A stretch of DNA of 64,000 bases from CABZJG01 sp902512685 (GCA_051201605.1 CP179201.1:2542001-2606000); one strand, 5' to 3'. Numbered from the stretch's first letter, positions 1 to 8,459 are shown. Numbers and translations: made by a program. The notes: generated by a model from the letters alone, not told the origin.

Positions 1-734
1 CCGGCCAAAACCGATGCCGCAACAAAGGCCATTTGGTTTCGACCTAAAGAAAATGCGCTAAATGTCCAATTGTCCGGGACATTATTAACCATTGCCATAA
101 AGGTATTTAGATCATCCGGAGCGCCCCATGGCACCCCCATGCACAGCTGTACCAGCGCATCAGGCGCAAGAACGCCGTCTTCGACCAGCTTCTTTGCAAA
201 CCAAAGATGCCCGGTATCAAAGGCTTCTATTTCCGCTTTGACGCCCAAGTCGGTCATCATTTTACCCATGGTTTCAAGCATGTTGGGCGTATTGGTCATC
301 ACATAATCTGCTTCGGCAAAATTCATTGTGCCGCAATCCAGCGTACATATTTCAGGCAGGCATTCGGCCACATGCGCCACGCGCTCCGTTGCGCCGGCCA
401 TATCAGTGCCCTCGGTAAGCGGCAGCGGCTTTTCACTGCCGCCAAAAACCATATCACCGCCCATACCTGCGGTGAGGTTCAAAACAACATCCACATCAGA
501 GGCTCTGATCAAATCGGTTAGTTCCCGAAAATACCCCAAGTCCCGACTGGGCGCGCCAGTTTTGGGGTCTCGCACATGGCAGTGCACAACCGCCGCCCCT
601 GCTTTGGCAGCTGCAATTGCACTGTCTGCAATTTGTTGTGGGCTGCGGGGAACATGCGGGCTTTTATCTTGGGTGCTTCCTGATCCGGTAACGGCGCAGG
701 TGATAAACACCTCGCGGTTCATAGCAAGTGGCAT
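1..734 (-). CDS. Beta-keto acid cleavage enzyme (BKACE/DUF849), 3' part missing
   Basis: Member of the BKACE family (formerly DUF849), Zn-dependent enzymes that condense a beta-keto acid with acetyl-CoA and split it into acetoacetate and a CoA ester. About 244 residues are visible from an ATG at 734, preceded by AGGAGG; the gene runs off the left edge, while the family is usually about 270-310 residues. Visible motifs are FITCAVTGSG near the N-terminus, the metal-binding VVHCHVRDP at about residues 53-61, LNLTAGMGG and TLDCGTMNF. Its divergent neighbour is a GlxA-type AraC regulator like CdhR, and this pairing is typical of carnitine catabolism, where the enzyme cleaves 3-dehydrocarnitine. 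The family is certain; the substrate is inferred from context only. Confidence 0.88.
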   Translation of the reverse strand, partial: MPLAMNREVFITCAVTGSGSTQDKSPHVPRSPQQIADSAIAAAKAGAAVVHCHVRDPKTGAPSRDLGYFRELTDLIRASDVDVVLNLTAGMGGDMVFGGSEKPLPLTEGTDMAGATERVAHVAECLPEICTLDCGTMNFAEADYVMTNTPNMLETMGKMMTDLGVKAEIEAFDTGHLWFAKKLVEDGVLAPDALVQLCMGVPWGAPDDLNTFMAMVNNVPDNWTFSAFSLGRNQMAFVAASVLA

Positions 735-744
735 CGTGACCTCC

Positions 745-766
745 TGTCAAAATCGATTATTTGACA
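745..766. promoter_or_regulatory. Inverted repeat, candidate operator between divergent genes
   Basis: The dyad TGTCAAA-N8-TTTGACA has perfect 7-base arms and lies in the 79-base gap between the BKACE gene and the AraC-family regulator. It sits 11 bases upstream of the BKACE start codon, next to its ribosome binding site, and its right arm contains a TTGACA-like -35 element that could serve the regulator. The position suits autoregulation or control of the catabolic gene by the neighbouring regulator; this is inference. Confidence 0.5.
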
Positions 767-813
767 CAAGCATAAATCTGGCGCTTCAGAATTTAATGCA
801 GTAAAAGACAATA

Positions 814-1779
814 ATGATGCAAAAATGGACAATCACTGCCGAAAGCTCTGTCATCATATGTTTTTTGCTGTTCGACCGGTTTTCCAACATCTGTCTGGCC
901 AATTGTCTTGAGCCGTTGCGCGCCGCCAATACGTTGGCCGGCAGGCAGGTCTATAACTGGCAGTTTCTGACACCAGATGGCCTAAGCGCTGTCTCTTCAA
1001 GCCGGCTTCAAATTCTGCCAGATGCAGCGCTGAAAGATATGCCGGCCTGTGATTATTTATTTGTTGTCGCAAGCTATGACTATCTAAAACATGATACAGC
1101 CAGCCTGCGGCAGGCTTTACGGCAAGCGGCAAGACAGTGCACAACGCTGGTGGGATTGGACAGCGGCCCATGGCTTATGGCATCAGCAGGTTTGCTGGAA
1201 AGCAAACGCGCCACTGTGCATTGGGAAATGCTGGATGGTTTTTCAGAGCGGTTCCTGAGCACCGATGTCACGCGCCAACGTGTGGTTTATGATGGAAACC
1301 GTGTGACCTGCGCCGGGGCAATGGCGGCCTTTGATTTAACCCGCCAAATGATCCAAAGCCATTTGGGCAATGCGATTGCTGTGGATGTGGATGCGATGTT
1401 GATGCGCGATGAGGGGCTGGGACTGAAAGGCACGCGCCGCCCAAACCCCTCGCATAACCCTGTGCAGCGCGCCATTGCCGAAATGCATAAAAACATTGAA
1501 CGCCCGCTGCCGCTGACAGATATTGCGCGGCTTGCATCCTGCCCGCTTAAAACACTTGCCCGACGCTTTCAAACCAGCCTTGGCACCAGCCCCGGACAGG
1601 TCTACCGCCATATCCGGCTCACCGAAGCACGCCAGCTGGCCGAAAGCACAAGCTTAAGCATTGCTGAAATTGCTTTGCGCTGCGGCTATGAAAGCCCTGC
1701 AGCGCTAAGCCGCGCCTTTCGGCTACGCTTTGGGATTTCGCCAACCGCGCTCGCTGTGGCTCAGGGGGCTCCGCGGTAG
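814..1779 (+). CDS. GlxA/CdhR-type AraC-family transcriptional regulator
   Basis: 321 residues with two domains. An N-terminal DJ-1/PfpI-like (class I amidotransferase-like) sensor spans roughly residues 10-190, and a C-terminal AraC double helix-turn-helix spans about 215-312 with the conserved segments LARRFQTSLGTSPGQVYR and IAEIALRCGYESPAALSRAF. This architecture is that of GlxA/CdhR/GbdR regulators, which control carnitine or glycine betaine degradation. It is divergent from the BKACE gene, as cdhR is from carnitine genes. Its last 19 bases overlap the 3' end of the convergent rlmE gene. Effector is inferred to be carnitine or a related quaternary amine; the sequence does not prove it. 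Confidence 0.85.
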   Translation: MMQKWTITAESSVIICFLLFDRFSNICLANCLEPLRAANTLAGRQVYNWQFLTPDGLSAVSSSRLQILPDAALKDMPACDYLFVVASYDYLKHDTASLRQALRQAARQCTTLVGLDSGPWLMASAGLLESKRATVHWEMLDGFSERFLSTDVTRQRVVYDGNRVTCAGAMAAFDLTRQMIQSHLGNAIAVDVDAMLMRDEGLGLKGTRRPNPSHNPVQRAIAEMHKNIERPLPLTDIARLASCPLKTLARRFQTSLGTSPGQVYRHIRLTEARQLAESTSLSIAEIALRCGYESPAALSRAFRLRFGISPTALAVAQGAPR

Positions 1780-2477
1780 CCCAGCGCCACAACGAACTTT
1801 TCTGAACTGTCCGCACGGCTTGCCGGTGGCTTTACATTTGCCACTTTGGTAAATCTCTGTTTGAGAAGTTTTTGCAAATCGCCTTCTGCCCCGCCAGCCA
1901 GCACTTTGGCAACAAAGCTGCCGCCGATTTCAAGCACATCAAAAGCAAAATAGGCCGCCGCCTCACACAATGAGATGATACGCAAGTGATCGGTCTGCTT
2001 ATGGCCAGAACTGGCCGCCGCCATATCCGACAGAACCACATCTGCCGGGCTGCCCAGCCAGCTTTGCACCTGGGCATCAGCGCCTTCGCTTAAAAAATCA
2101 AGTTGATACAATTCAGCGCCGGCAACAGGTTCGACCACTTGCAAATCCACCCCCAGCACTTTGCCGATGGCTTTGCCCTTTTTCTCACCCAGCGCATTCA
2201 CCCGAGCCACCGCCACCTGACACCACCCTCCGGGTGCTGAACCAAGATCGACGACCCGCGCACCCGGCTTCAGAAAGTGGTATTTATCATCAAGTTCCAC
2301 TAATTTATAAGCAGCTCTGCCGCGAAATCCTTCAGTTCGAGCGCGCTTAACATAGGGATCGTTAAGTTGGCGCTCGAGCCAACGAACTTGCGCAACGGAT
2401 TTGCCGCGCGCTTTCTTAACCCGAACTTTTAAGTCCCGTTGTCCTCGCCCAGAGGTGTTTTTACTATTTTCTCGCAT
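1761..2477 (-). CDS. rlmE: 23S rRNA (uridine-2'-O)-methyltransferase RlmE
   Basis: 238 residues, FtsJ/RrmJ family. It methylates the 2'-O of U2552 in the 23S rRNA A-loop using S-adenosylmethionine, late in 50S assembly. Visible are the SAM-binding VDLGSAPGGWCQVA (about residues 87-100), the acidic VLSDMAAASSG segment, FVAKVLAGG with the catalytic lysine, and SEKFVVALGYR near the C-terminus, which together supply the K-D-K-E tetrad. The N-terminus is basic (RGQRDLKVRVKKARGK). The start overlaps the stop of the upstream ppx gene as TAATG, so the two are translationally coupled. The 3' end overlaps the convergent AraC gene by 19 bases. Confidence 0.95.
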   Translation of the reverse strand: MRENSKNTSGRGQRDLKVRVKKARGKSVAQVRWLERQLNDPYVKRARTEGFRGRAAYKLVELDDKYHFLKPGARVVDLGSAPGGWCQVAVARVNALGEKKGKAIGKVLGVDLQVVEPVAGAELYQLDFLSEGADAQVQSWLGSPADVVLSDMAAASSGHKQTDHLRIISLCEAAAYFAFDVLEIGGSFVAKVLAGGAEGDLQKLLKQRFTKVANVKPPASRADSSEKFVVALGYRGAP

Positions 2478-3589
2478 TAATAAGGCGCATCCTCTAATAC
2501 TCCATCGGCGCTCATCTGAGCATATAGAAGCCCTTCGCGCAAACCACGATCTGCCACCGAAAGCCTATCGGTTGGCCAACTTCGCAATAGTGCCTGCAAA
2601 ATTGCAGATCCGGACATAATCAGCGCTTGCCGGTCATGGCCTATTCTTGGATCCACTCTTCGACCAGAGGGTCCCATTTCCAAATAAGAATTTATAACCC
2701 GATCTATTTGATCAGAAGTCATCCTAAGACCATCAACTTTTGTACGGTCATATCTTTTTAAACCTAGATGGCTGGCCGCTACGGTTGTGACTGTTCCTGA
2801 TGTGCCTATGATTTGAAACCCCTCACGCGGTGGCTGATCTTTATAGGGTGCAAACTCGGCAAGGTTTTCTTCAAAAAACCAACTCATTAACGCATAGCGA
2901 GCCGCATCATCCTCAACATCGCCGAAATGATCTCTAAGGGTTGCCACGCCAAGAGGAACGCTTATCCAATCCACCACTTTGGCAGCCGCAAAAGGGCTAT
3001 CCACCGCATGAAAGCCTGCATGCAAACGCATGATGGCGCGAGGGCGTTCACGTCTGGGAACCGATAACAATTCAATCCAGACCAATTCCGTAGATCCGCC
3101 GCCAATGTCGACCACTAGAAGCTGTTCGGTTTTGGTGCTGACTAGCGGTGCGCAAGAAATGACTGCCAAGCGCGCCTCTTCTTCAGGTTGGATAATTTCC
3201 AGGTCAAGCCCTGTTTCACGTTTGACTTGATGAATAAACTGATGCGCATTCTTTGCGCGCCGACACGCTTCCGTGGTCACAAGTCGCATCTGCCTTACCT
3301 TGTAGCGCTTTAACTTTTGCTGACAAATGCGCAGCGCCTGCAGCGTTCTTTGCATGGAATTGGTACTTAATTTACCGGTTCTTTCCAAACCAGCGCCTAA
3401 TTGCACTGATTTCGAAAAACTATCAACAACATGGAACTGACTGCCCTTTGGTTGAGCAATCAACATTCTGCAGCTGTTGGTCCCCAAGTCCAATGCAGCA
3501 TAGAGCTCAGTCGGACTTGGCGGTTTTGGCGCGGGGCTCTCAACCGGTTGTGGGAATGCGCCCGCACCTTTTGGACGCTTGGGCGCCAT
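2477..3589 (-). CDS. ppx: Ppx/GppA-family phosphatase (exopolyphosphatase or pppGpp hydrolase)
   Basis: 370 residues of the actin-like ATPase superfamily. Ppx removes terminal phosphates from polyphosphate; GppA hydrolyses pppGpp. Motifs are ALDLGTNSCRMLI (phosphate 1, about residues 33-45), VVDIGGGSTELVWI (about 165-178) and IIGTSGTVTTVAA (about 263-275). The proline-rich first 30 residues look disordered. Length is close to short alphaproteobacterial Ppx proteins rather than the 500-residue two-domain E. coli enzymes. It forms a two-gene unit with rlmE, joined by TAATG. The sequence does not tell Ppx from GppA. Confidence 0.88.
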   Translation of the reverse strand: MAPKRPKGAGAFPQPVESPAPKPPSPTELYAALDLGTNSCRMLIAQPKGSQFHVVDSFSKSVQLGAGLERTGKLSTNSMQRTLQALRICQQKLKRYKVRQMRLVTTEACRRAKNAHQFIHQVKRETGLDLEIIQPEEEARLAVISCAPLVSTKTEQLLVVDIGGGSTELVWIELLSVPRRERPRAIMRLHAGFHAVDSPFAAAKVVDWISVPLGVATLRDHFGDVEDDAARYALMSWFFEENLAEFAPYKDQPPREGFQIIGTSGTVTTVAASHLGLKRYDRTKVDGLRMTSDQIDRVINSYLEMGPSGRRVDPRIGHDRQALIMSGSAILQALLRSWPTDRLSVADRGLREGLLYAQMSADGVLEDAPY

Positions 3590-3796
3590 GATATTACGCC
3601 CTCCAATGTTTCAAGTTACTTGCACGATACGGCGCAACAAGTTTTCCTGCAAGATCACATTTTGCTCTTTTGCACAAAGATTTCTGCGAACCTGTAGTTT
3701 CAAAACGCACCCACGTTATTTGCTCATAGTTATTATTCACATTTCGATATAGGGTTGGCCTATTGATTTCGGTGGATTTGGTTTATTGTGAAATAG

Positions 3797-3830
3797 GTCG
3801 CGGAAAGCGCGACATCTGTCGAAATTCGAC
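3797..3830. promoter_or_regulatory. Two adjacent dyads before the one-carbon cassette
   Basis: Two perfect 6-base-arm dyads lie 4 bases apart: GTCGCG-N5-CGCGAC at 3797-3813 and GTCGAA-A-TTCGAC at 3818-3830. They sit about 57-90 bases upstream of the first gene of the cassette at 3887, in the 297-base gap behind the divergent ppx gene. They could be operator half-sites for a one-carbon regulator or stems in a 5' leader. The rest of the gap shows no gene. Confidence 0.4.
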
Positions 3831-3886
3831 GCAGAACACGCCGCGGACTATCCTAAAAGCAGTCCAGTGAAGACGAGGAATCATCT

Positions 3887-4183
3887 ATGCCCGACGTTAC
3901 TATAGTCTATTGGCGCGATATACCGGCTCAAGTCATTGTTGGCAAAGGCCGCAAAGGCGCAAAAAGACAATTGACCGAACGTTTTGAACAAGCAATTGAC
4001 CGCGCCGCGATGAAAAGTGGTTTGGCGGGAACCGACGATTATCTGTCAGAATGGCGAAAAGTTCAAACGGCCACTATAGACGGCGACGCTATTGCGATTG
4101 CGGATGCAGAGGCAGAACGCCTTGAAGCAGAATACGATCACGAACTCGTTAAAACACTGATTGCGAATAACGGTCGGGCATAG
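3887..4183 (+). CDS. Small virulence-factor family protein (one-carbon cassette)
   Basis: 98 residues, acidic with a central amphipathic stretch, resembling the short family labelled virulence factor in databases. No catalytic motif is visible and the label says nothing certain about function. Visible features are VTIVYWRDIPAQVIVGKGRKGAKRQ at the N-terminus in two blocks (a beta strand followed by a basic loop) and an alanine/glutamate-rich helix in the middle. It is the first gene of a tight cassette with a MetF-like reductase and a pterin-binding methyltransferase, an order familiar from other Roseobacters, so a role in methyl-tetrahydrofolate metabolism is inferred. An ATG preceded by GACGAGGAATC sets the start. 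Confidence 0.7.
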   Translation: MPDVTIVYWRDIPAQVIVGKGRKGAKRQLTERFEQAIDRAAMKSGLAGTDDYLSEWRKVQTATIDGDAIAIADAEAERLEAEYDHELVKTLIANNGRA

Positions 4184-4210
4184 TCCCGAAATGACATTTT
4201 GGAGGTCATA

Positions 4211-5137
4211 GTGGCTTTGTTCAAATTGAAAAGTAAATCGGGCGCAGCAAACTTTGTTGATCCAAATATCGAAAGTTTTTTGGCCGACTATTCGATCGAA
4301 GTCATGCCTAGAACAGCAGAAAAAGTGGATGACTTTCGCGAATTATTGCCGAGCGGAACGCGGGTATATATTGCGCATATAGAAGGCACGCCAATTGAAG
4401 AAATGGTAGAAACAGCCAAACGGATTGCGCGCGAAGGCTATCAGGTTATGCCGCATTTCCCGGCAAGAATTATTCGCGATACCGAGACATTAAATGACTG
4501 GATCAACCGATACCAAGGCGAGGCCGGGGTTGATCAAGCTTTGCTTTTGGCCGGAGGTATTACAAGCCCACACGGCGATTTTGAAAGCTCGATGCAACTG
4601 ATGGAAACCGGTCTTTTTGACAAAGCAGGATTTAGCCGGCTGCACATCGCCGGCCACCCAGAAGGCAACAAAGACATTGATCCAGATGGCTCAACCCAAA
4701 ATGTCGATGCAGCGCTCAAATGGAAACAAAAATTCTCAGAGCGCACCGATGCCAAATTGGCTATTGCCACTCAGTTTGCTTTCGAAGCGAAACCAATTAT
4801 TAAGTGGGCTAACTCGATCAAGGACGCCGGTATTGATATCCCAATCCACATTGGCATCGCCGGTCCAGCGAAATTGCAAACCTTAATCAAATTTGCTATC
4901 GCTTGCGGTGTTGGCCCATCCCTAAAAGTGCTTCAAAAACGTGCGCTGGACGTGACAAAATTGCTGTTGCCCTATGAACCAACAAACGTTCTTAGCGAGT
5001 TGGCCAAACACAAAGCAGCTACACCCGACTTTAACATCACAAATGTGCATTTCTTTCCGCTGGGAGGGATCAAAACCAATGCAACATGGGCAATAAACCA
5101 CGGTGGTCGATCTGCTGTTCCCTCCAATGCTTCATAA
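4211..5137 (+). CDS. Methylenetetrahydrofolate reductase-like protein
   Basis: 308 residues from a GTG at 4211, chosen because GGAGG lies 5 bases upstream; an in-frame TTG at 4199 lies before that site and is unlikely. The fold is the MetF flavin-dependent TIM barrel that interconverts 5,10-methylene- and 5-methyl-tetrahydrofolate. Visible landmarks are VMPHFPARII, LLLAGG, RLHIAGHPEG, IATQFAFEA and IHIGIAGPAK, in the order seen in MetF. Divergence from E. coli MetF is clear, and this paralogue travels with a methyl-THF:corrinoid methyltransferase. In Roseobacters methyl-THF arises from demethylation of DMSP or betaine, so running in the oxidative direction is plausible but inferred. Confidence 0.8.
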   Translation: MALFKLKSKSGAANFVDPNIESFLADYSIEVMPRTAEKVDDFRELLPSGTRVYIAHIEGTPIEEMVETAKRIAREGYQVMPHFPARIIRDTETLNDWINRYQGEAGVDQALLLAGGITSPHGDFESSMQLMETGLFDKAGFSRLHIAGHPEGNKDIDPDGSTQNVDAALKWKQKFSERTDAKLAIATQFAFEAKPIIKWANSIKDAGIDIPIHIGIAGPAKLQTLIKFAIACGVGPSLKVLQKRALDVTKLLLPYEPTNVLSELAKHKAATPDFNITNVHFFPLGGIKTNATWAINHGGRSAVPSNAS

Positions 5138-5146
5138 GGACGTACT

Positions 5147-6205
5147 ATGACCCGCACGATTGTCGAATCGAAAACCAAAACTGCAATATTAGGCTTTGAC
5201 GAGCCGTTTTGCGTGATTGGTGAGCGTATCAATCCAACCGGCAGAAAAAAACTAGCGGCTCAATTAGAGGCTGGCGACTTTTCAACCGTAGAAAAAGATG
5301 CCGTGGCGCAGGTCGCCGCTGGCGCCAATATTCTCGATATTAATGCTGGTGTGGTTTACAATTCAAACCCAAATCCGAACGAAACCGAGCCCCCCTTGAT
5401 GAAGAAAATCATCGAGCTGGTTCAGGGGCTGACCGATGTCCCGCTTTGCATTGATAGCTCGGTTCCGGAAGCTTTAGAGATGGGCCTGCAAATTGCAGAA
5501 GGCCGCCCTCTTCTGAATTCCGTTACTGGTGAGGAAGAGCGTTTGGAGTTTGTTCTTCCGCTGGTGAAAAAATATAATGTTCCCGTGGTCGCTATTTCAA
5601 ATGATGACACCGGCATTTCAGAAGATCCTGACGTGCGGTTTGCTGTGGCAAAAAAAATCGTTGAGCGCGCAGCTGACTTTGGGATACCGGCATATGATAT
5701 TGTGGTTGATCCTTTAGTGATGCCAATCGGCGCGATGGCAACCGCAGGGAAACAAGTTTTTACATTGGTTAGAAAACTGCGTGAAGAATTAGGGGTAAAC
5801 ACCACCTGCGGCGCTTCTAATGTTTCATTTGGTTTGCCAAATCGCCATGGCATTAACAATGCGTTTTTACCGATGGCAATGGGGGCTGGAATGACATCGG
5901 CAATTATGAATCCCGTTGCACTGCCGGTCACACAAAAGAAAATTGAAGAAAAAAAGGCCGAAGTAGAAGCCGCTGGTGTTATTCTACCCGCTGAAATGGA
6001 AGATGAAGCCTTTGTTTCGCTTTTCGGTCTTGGCTCAACTCTTCCGAGACCGGGAAAAGAAATGGAAGCTATCCGGGCAGCTAACCTTTTGACGGACAAT
6101 GATCCGCATGGGGGGGCTTGGATTCACTTTAACAAACCAGCTGGTTCTGGCGGCGAAGCCGGCGGCCGTGGCGGTCGGCGCGGCGGACGTAGACGCAGCG
6201 GATAA
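5147..6205 (+). CDS. Methyltetrahydrofolate:corrinoid methyltransferase-like pterin-binding protein
   Basis: 352 residues of the pterin-binding (DHPS-like TIM barrel) family that includes AcsE, the MetH folate domain and MtgA, which move a methyl group between tetrahydrofolate and a corrinoid. Motifs are VIGERINPTGRKKL (about residues 22-35), NILDINAGV, PLCIDSSVPEALEMGL, NSVTGEEERLE and CGASNVSFGLPNR. It starts 9 bases after the MetF-like gene. The last 18 residues form a Gly/Arg tail (GGRGGRRGGRRRSG) that the barrel does not need. No corrinoid protein or reductive activase is adjacent, unlike in longer versions of this cassette, so the methyl partner is encoded elsewhere or is free cobalamin. 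Confidence 0.85.
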   Translation: MTRTIVESKTKTAILGFDEPFCVIGERINPTGRKKLAAQLEAGDFSTVEKDAVAQVAAGANILDINAGVVYNSNPNPNETEPPLMKKIIELVQGLTDVPLCIDSSVPEALEMGLQIAEGRPLLNSVTGEEERLEFVLPLVKKYNVPVVAISNDDTGISEDPDVRFAVAKKIVERAADFGIPAYDIVVDPLVMPIGAMATAGKQVFTLVRKLREELGVNTTCGASNVSFGLPNRHGINNAFLPMAMGAGMTSAIMNPVALPVTQKKIEEKKAEVEAAGVILPAEMEDEAFVSLFGLGSTLPRPGKEMEAIRAANLLTDNDPHGGAWIHFNKPAGSGGEAGGRGGRRGGRRRSG

Positions 6206-6291
6206 GGTCACAGAACAAACAATTATATGCCGGACATCTTTCGATGAATTTGGCGCTCACAACGAACCTTCAACAAAAGGTCTGTAACAAA

Positions 6292-6325
6292 GTCCATATT
6301 TGGCTTTTATAAGTCAGATATGGAC
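6292..6325 (-). terminator. Hairpin at the 3' end of lpd, possible terminator
   Basis: GTCCATAT and ATATGGAC (8 perfect pairs) continue into further pairs with wobbles, for a stem of about 13, around an 8-base loop. The stem includes the last codons of lpd. On the minus strand a T-rich stretch (TTTGTTA) follows. The T run is imperfect, so this may be only a weak or Rho-assisted terminator. Confidence 0.45.
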
Positions 6326-7708
6326 CGCCCGATTAAACGCGTCCAAGACACTTTCGTGCATCATTTCAGATAATGTTGGATGTGGGAACACAGTTTCCAT
6401 TAGGTCCTGTTCGGTGGTTTCAAGTTTCCGGCCAACAATATATCCTTGGATAAGCTCGGTTACCTCTGCGCCCACCATATGGGCACCCAGCAATTCACCG
6501 CTTTTGGCATCAAATATGGTTTTGACCATACCCTCAGGCTCGCCCAGTGCAATTGCTTTGCCATTTCCAATAAATGGAAACCGCCCCACTTTGATATCAT
6601 GACCGGCGTCTTTTGCTTGAGCTTCGGTCATTCCAACACTGGCAATTTGGGGGTGGCAATAGGTGCATCCGGCAATGCTGTTGGGATCAACAGCGTGCGG
6701 TTTTTGCCCTGAAATCAGTTCCGCCACCATTGTGCCTTCGTGGCTGGCTTTATGGGCCAACCAAGGCGCGCCTGCCAAGTCGCCAATGGCAAAAACACCC
6801 TTGGCTGATGTTCGGCAGAATTCATCAGTCACAACATGTGTGCGGTCAATTTTCACACCTAAATTTTCCAGGCCTAGGTTTTCAACATTACCAACAATGC
6901 CAACAGCGGAAATAACGGTGTCAAATTCGTGCTTTTCCACTTTCTTGTCTTGTTCGATATGCGCAATAACTTTGCCAGACTTACGCTCAAGCTTTTTCAC
7001 AGTAGCCTTTTCTCGGATAATCATCCCCTGCTTAACGAATTGTTTTTTAACAAAGCCTGCTATTTCAGAATCTTCCACTGGCAAAATTCGATCAAGCACT
7101 TCAACAACGGTGGTTTCTGCACCCAACGTATTGTAAAAGCTGGCAAATTCAATTCCAATTGCTCCTGATCCAATCACCAACAACTTTTTTGGCATTCTGG
7201 ACGGCGTCAAAGCATGCTTGTAGGTCCACACCAGATCGCCATCAGCCTCAAGCCCGGGCAATTCCCTAGCGCGCGCTCCAGTTGCCAAAATCACATTTTT
7301 CGCCGTTAGCTTTTGGGTTTCCTTTTCAGTTTTCACCAAAACGGTTTTGTTGTCTGCCAAAGACGCGGCTCCCATGAAAACTTGCACATTATTTTTCTTC
7401 ATAAGGTAGCCGACGCCTTGGTTTAACTGTTTTGCAACACCACGCGACCGCGATACAACCGCGTTTAGATCAAAGCTAATTTCCTCAGCTCCAAGACCGA
7501 ATTCCTTAGCTCGATGCATCAAATGAAAAACTTCAGAAGAGCGCAACATCGCCTTTGTTGGAATACATCCCCAATTTAGACAGATGCCGCCCATATGTTC
7601 ACGCTCGACAATAGCGGTTTTCAGTCCGAGTTGCGCCGCTCGAATAGCAGCCACATACCCGCCGGGACCGGCTCCAACCACGACAACATCAAAAGAATTA
7701 GAGGACAT
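6314..7708 (-). CDS. lpdA: Dihydrolipoyl dehydrogenase (E3)
   Basis: 464 residues, the FAD flavoprotein that reoxidises dihydrolipoamide in 2-oxoacid dehydrogenase complexes with NAD+. Visible are the FAD-binding VVVGAGPGGYVAA (residues 9-21), the redox-active disulfide GGICLNWGCIPTK (Cys43 and Cys48), the NAD-binding VIGSGAIGIEFASF (about 182-195), a second FAD motif GVFAIGDLAG, and the C-terminal HPHPTLSE with the catalytic His-Glu pair. Length is normal. It stands apart from any pdh or suc gene, so which complex it serves cannot be read here. Confidence 0.95.
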   Translation of the reverse strand: MSSNSFDVVVVGAGPGGYVAAIRAAQLGLKTAIVEREHMGGICLNWGCIPTKAMLRSSEVFHLMHRAKEFGLGAEEISFDLNAVVSRSRGVAKQLNQGVGYLMKKNNVQVFMGAASLADNKTVLVKTEKETQKLTAKNVILATGARARELPGLEADGDLVWTYKHALTPSRMPKKLLVIGSGAIGIEFASFYNTLGAETTVVEVLDRILPVEDSEIAGFVKKQFVKQGMIIREKATVKKLERKSGKVIAHIEQDKKVEKHEFDTVISAVGIVGNVENLGLENLGVKIDRTHVVTDEFCRTSAKGVFAIGDLAGAPWLAHKASHEGTMVAELISGQKPHAVDPNSIAGCTYCHPQIASVGMTEAQAKDAGHDIKVGRFPFIGNGKAIALGEPEGMVKTIFDAKSGELLGAHMVGAEVTELIQGYIVGRKLETTEQDLMETVFPHPTLSEMMHESVLDAFNRAVHI

Positions 7709-7781
7709 GAAAAACTCCGCAATAAAAAATTCAGTTTAACGTTAAACTATTTTTTAATTTGCTTCAATGCCCCTCTCAAAT

Positions 7782-8357
7782 TCAGCTGACCTGTGCCAGT
7801 TGCGTAAGCGTCGCACCATACCCACCTTGATCAATAAATTCCTGCTCCGGACGGGTAAATCGGCGCTGAAGTGCTTCATTGCGATAGGGAAAGCGGCCAA
7901 ATGCTCTAATGATCTCTCGATGTGCTTGCGCGTGCAACAGATTGGAAGATCCGGTTTGTTTCATGCGTTCTGACATCAATCTTACACAGCGATCCTGATC
8001 ACATAGGTTTTCTGAATGCATCAAAGGCAAATAAAAGAACTGGCGGGCCGGCTCATCGATTCGCATATCCCAACACTGCTTGATAGAGGATTTTGCGGCA
8101 GAAATTGCAATTTTGTCGGTTGAAAATGCCAAGCCTGTTCCACGAAACATGTTGCGGGGAAATTGATCCGCCAAAATAATATACGCCAATGCCCCTGTTG
8201 GGTAGGTCAACCAGAGACTAAACGAGCCGAGCCTTAATTTTTTCCAAGAGGGCTCAAATAAATTTCGTATTTCTGCATCTAACTTTTCAGAAGAGTCATA
8301 CCAGGAATTTGGTCCGACCTCATCCACCCAAAACCGCAAAACGTCATCTGGCTCCAT
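7782..8357 (-). CDS. DUF924 family protein
   Basis: 191 residues from an ATG at 8357, preceded by AAGGAAG at suitable spacing; an upstream in-frame start at 8384 lacks a site. Family hallmarks are VLRFWVDEVGP at the N-terminus, YIILADQFPRNMFRGT in the middle (the conserved DQFPRN signature), FFYLPLMHSENL, and FGRFPYRNEAL near the C-terminus. It is a helical protein of unknown biochemical role. It stands alone between lpd and an MFS gene on the same strand. The family assignment is secure; no function is proposed. Confidence 0.88.
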   Translation of the reverse strand: MEPDDVLRFWVDEVGPNSWYDSSEKLDAEIRNLFEPSWKKLRLGSFSLWLTYPTGALAYIILADQFPRNMFRGTGLAFSTDKIAISAAKSSIKQCWDMRIDEPARQFFYLPLMHSENLCDQDRCVRLMSERMKQTGSSNLLHAQAHREIIRAFGRFPYRNEALQRRFTRPEQEFIDQGGYGATLTQLAQVS

Positions 8358-8459
8358 GACGACGACTTCCTTGTGCAAAATCAATTTACAAAAGTGTTAC
8401 ATTTCATTTTCACCCAAAAGAAAACACTTTTTTACTATATATGGTCAAAAATCGATAAA

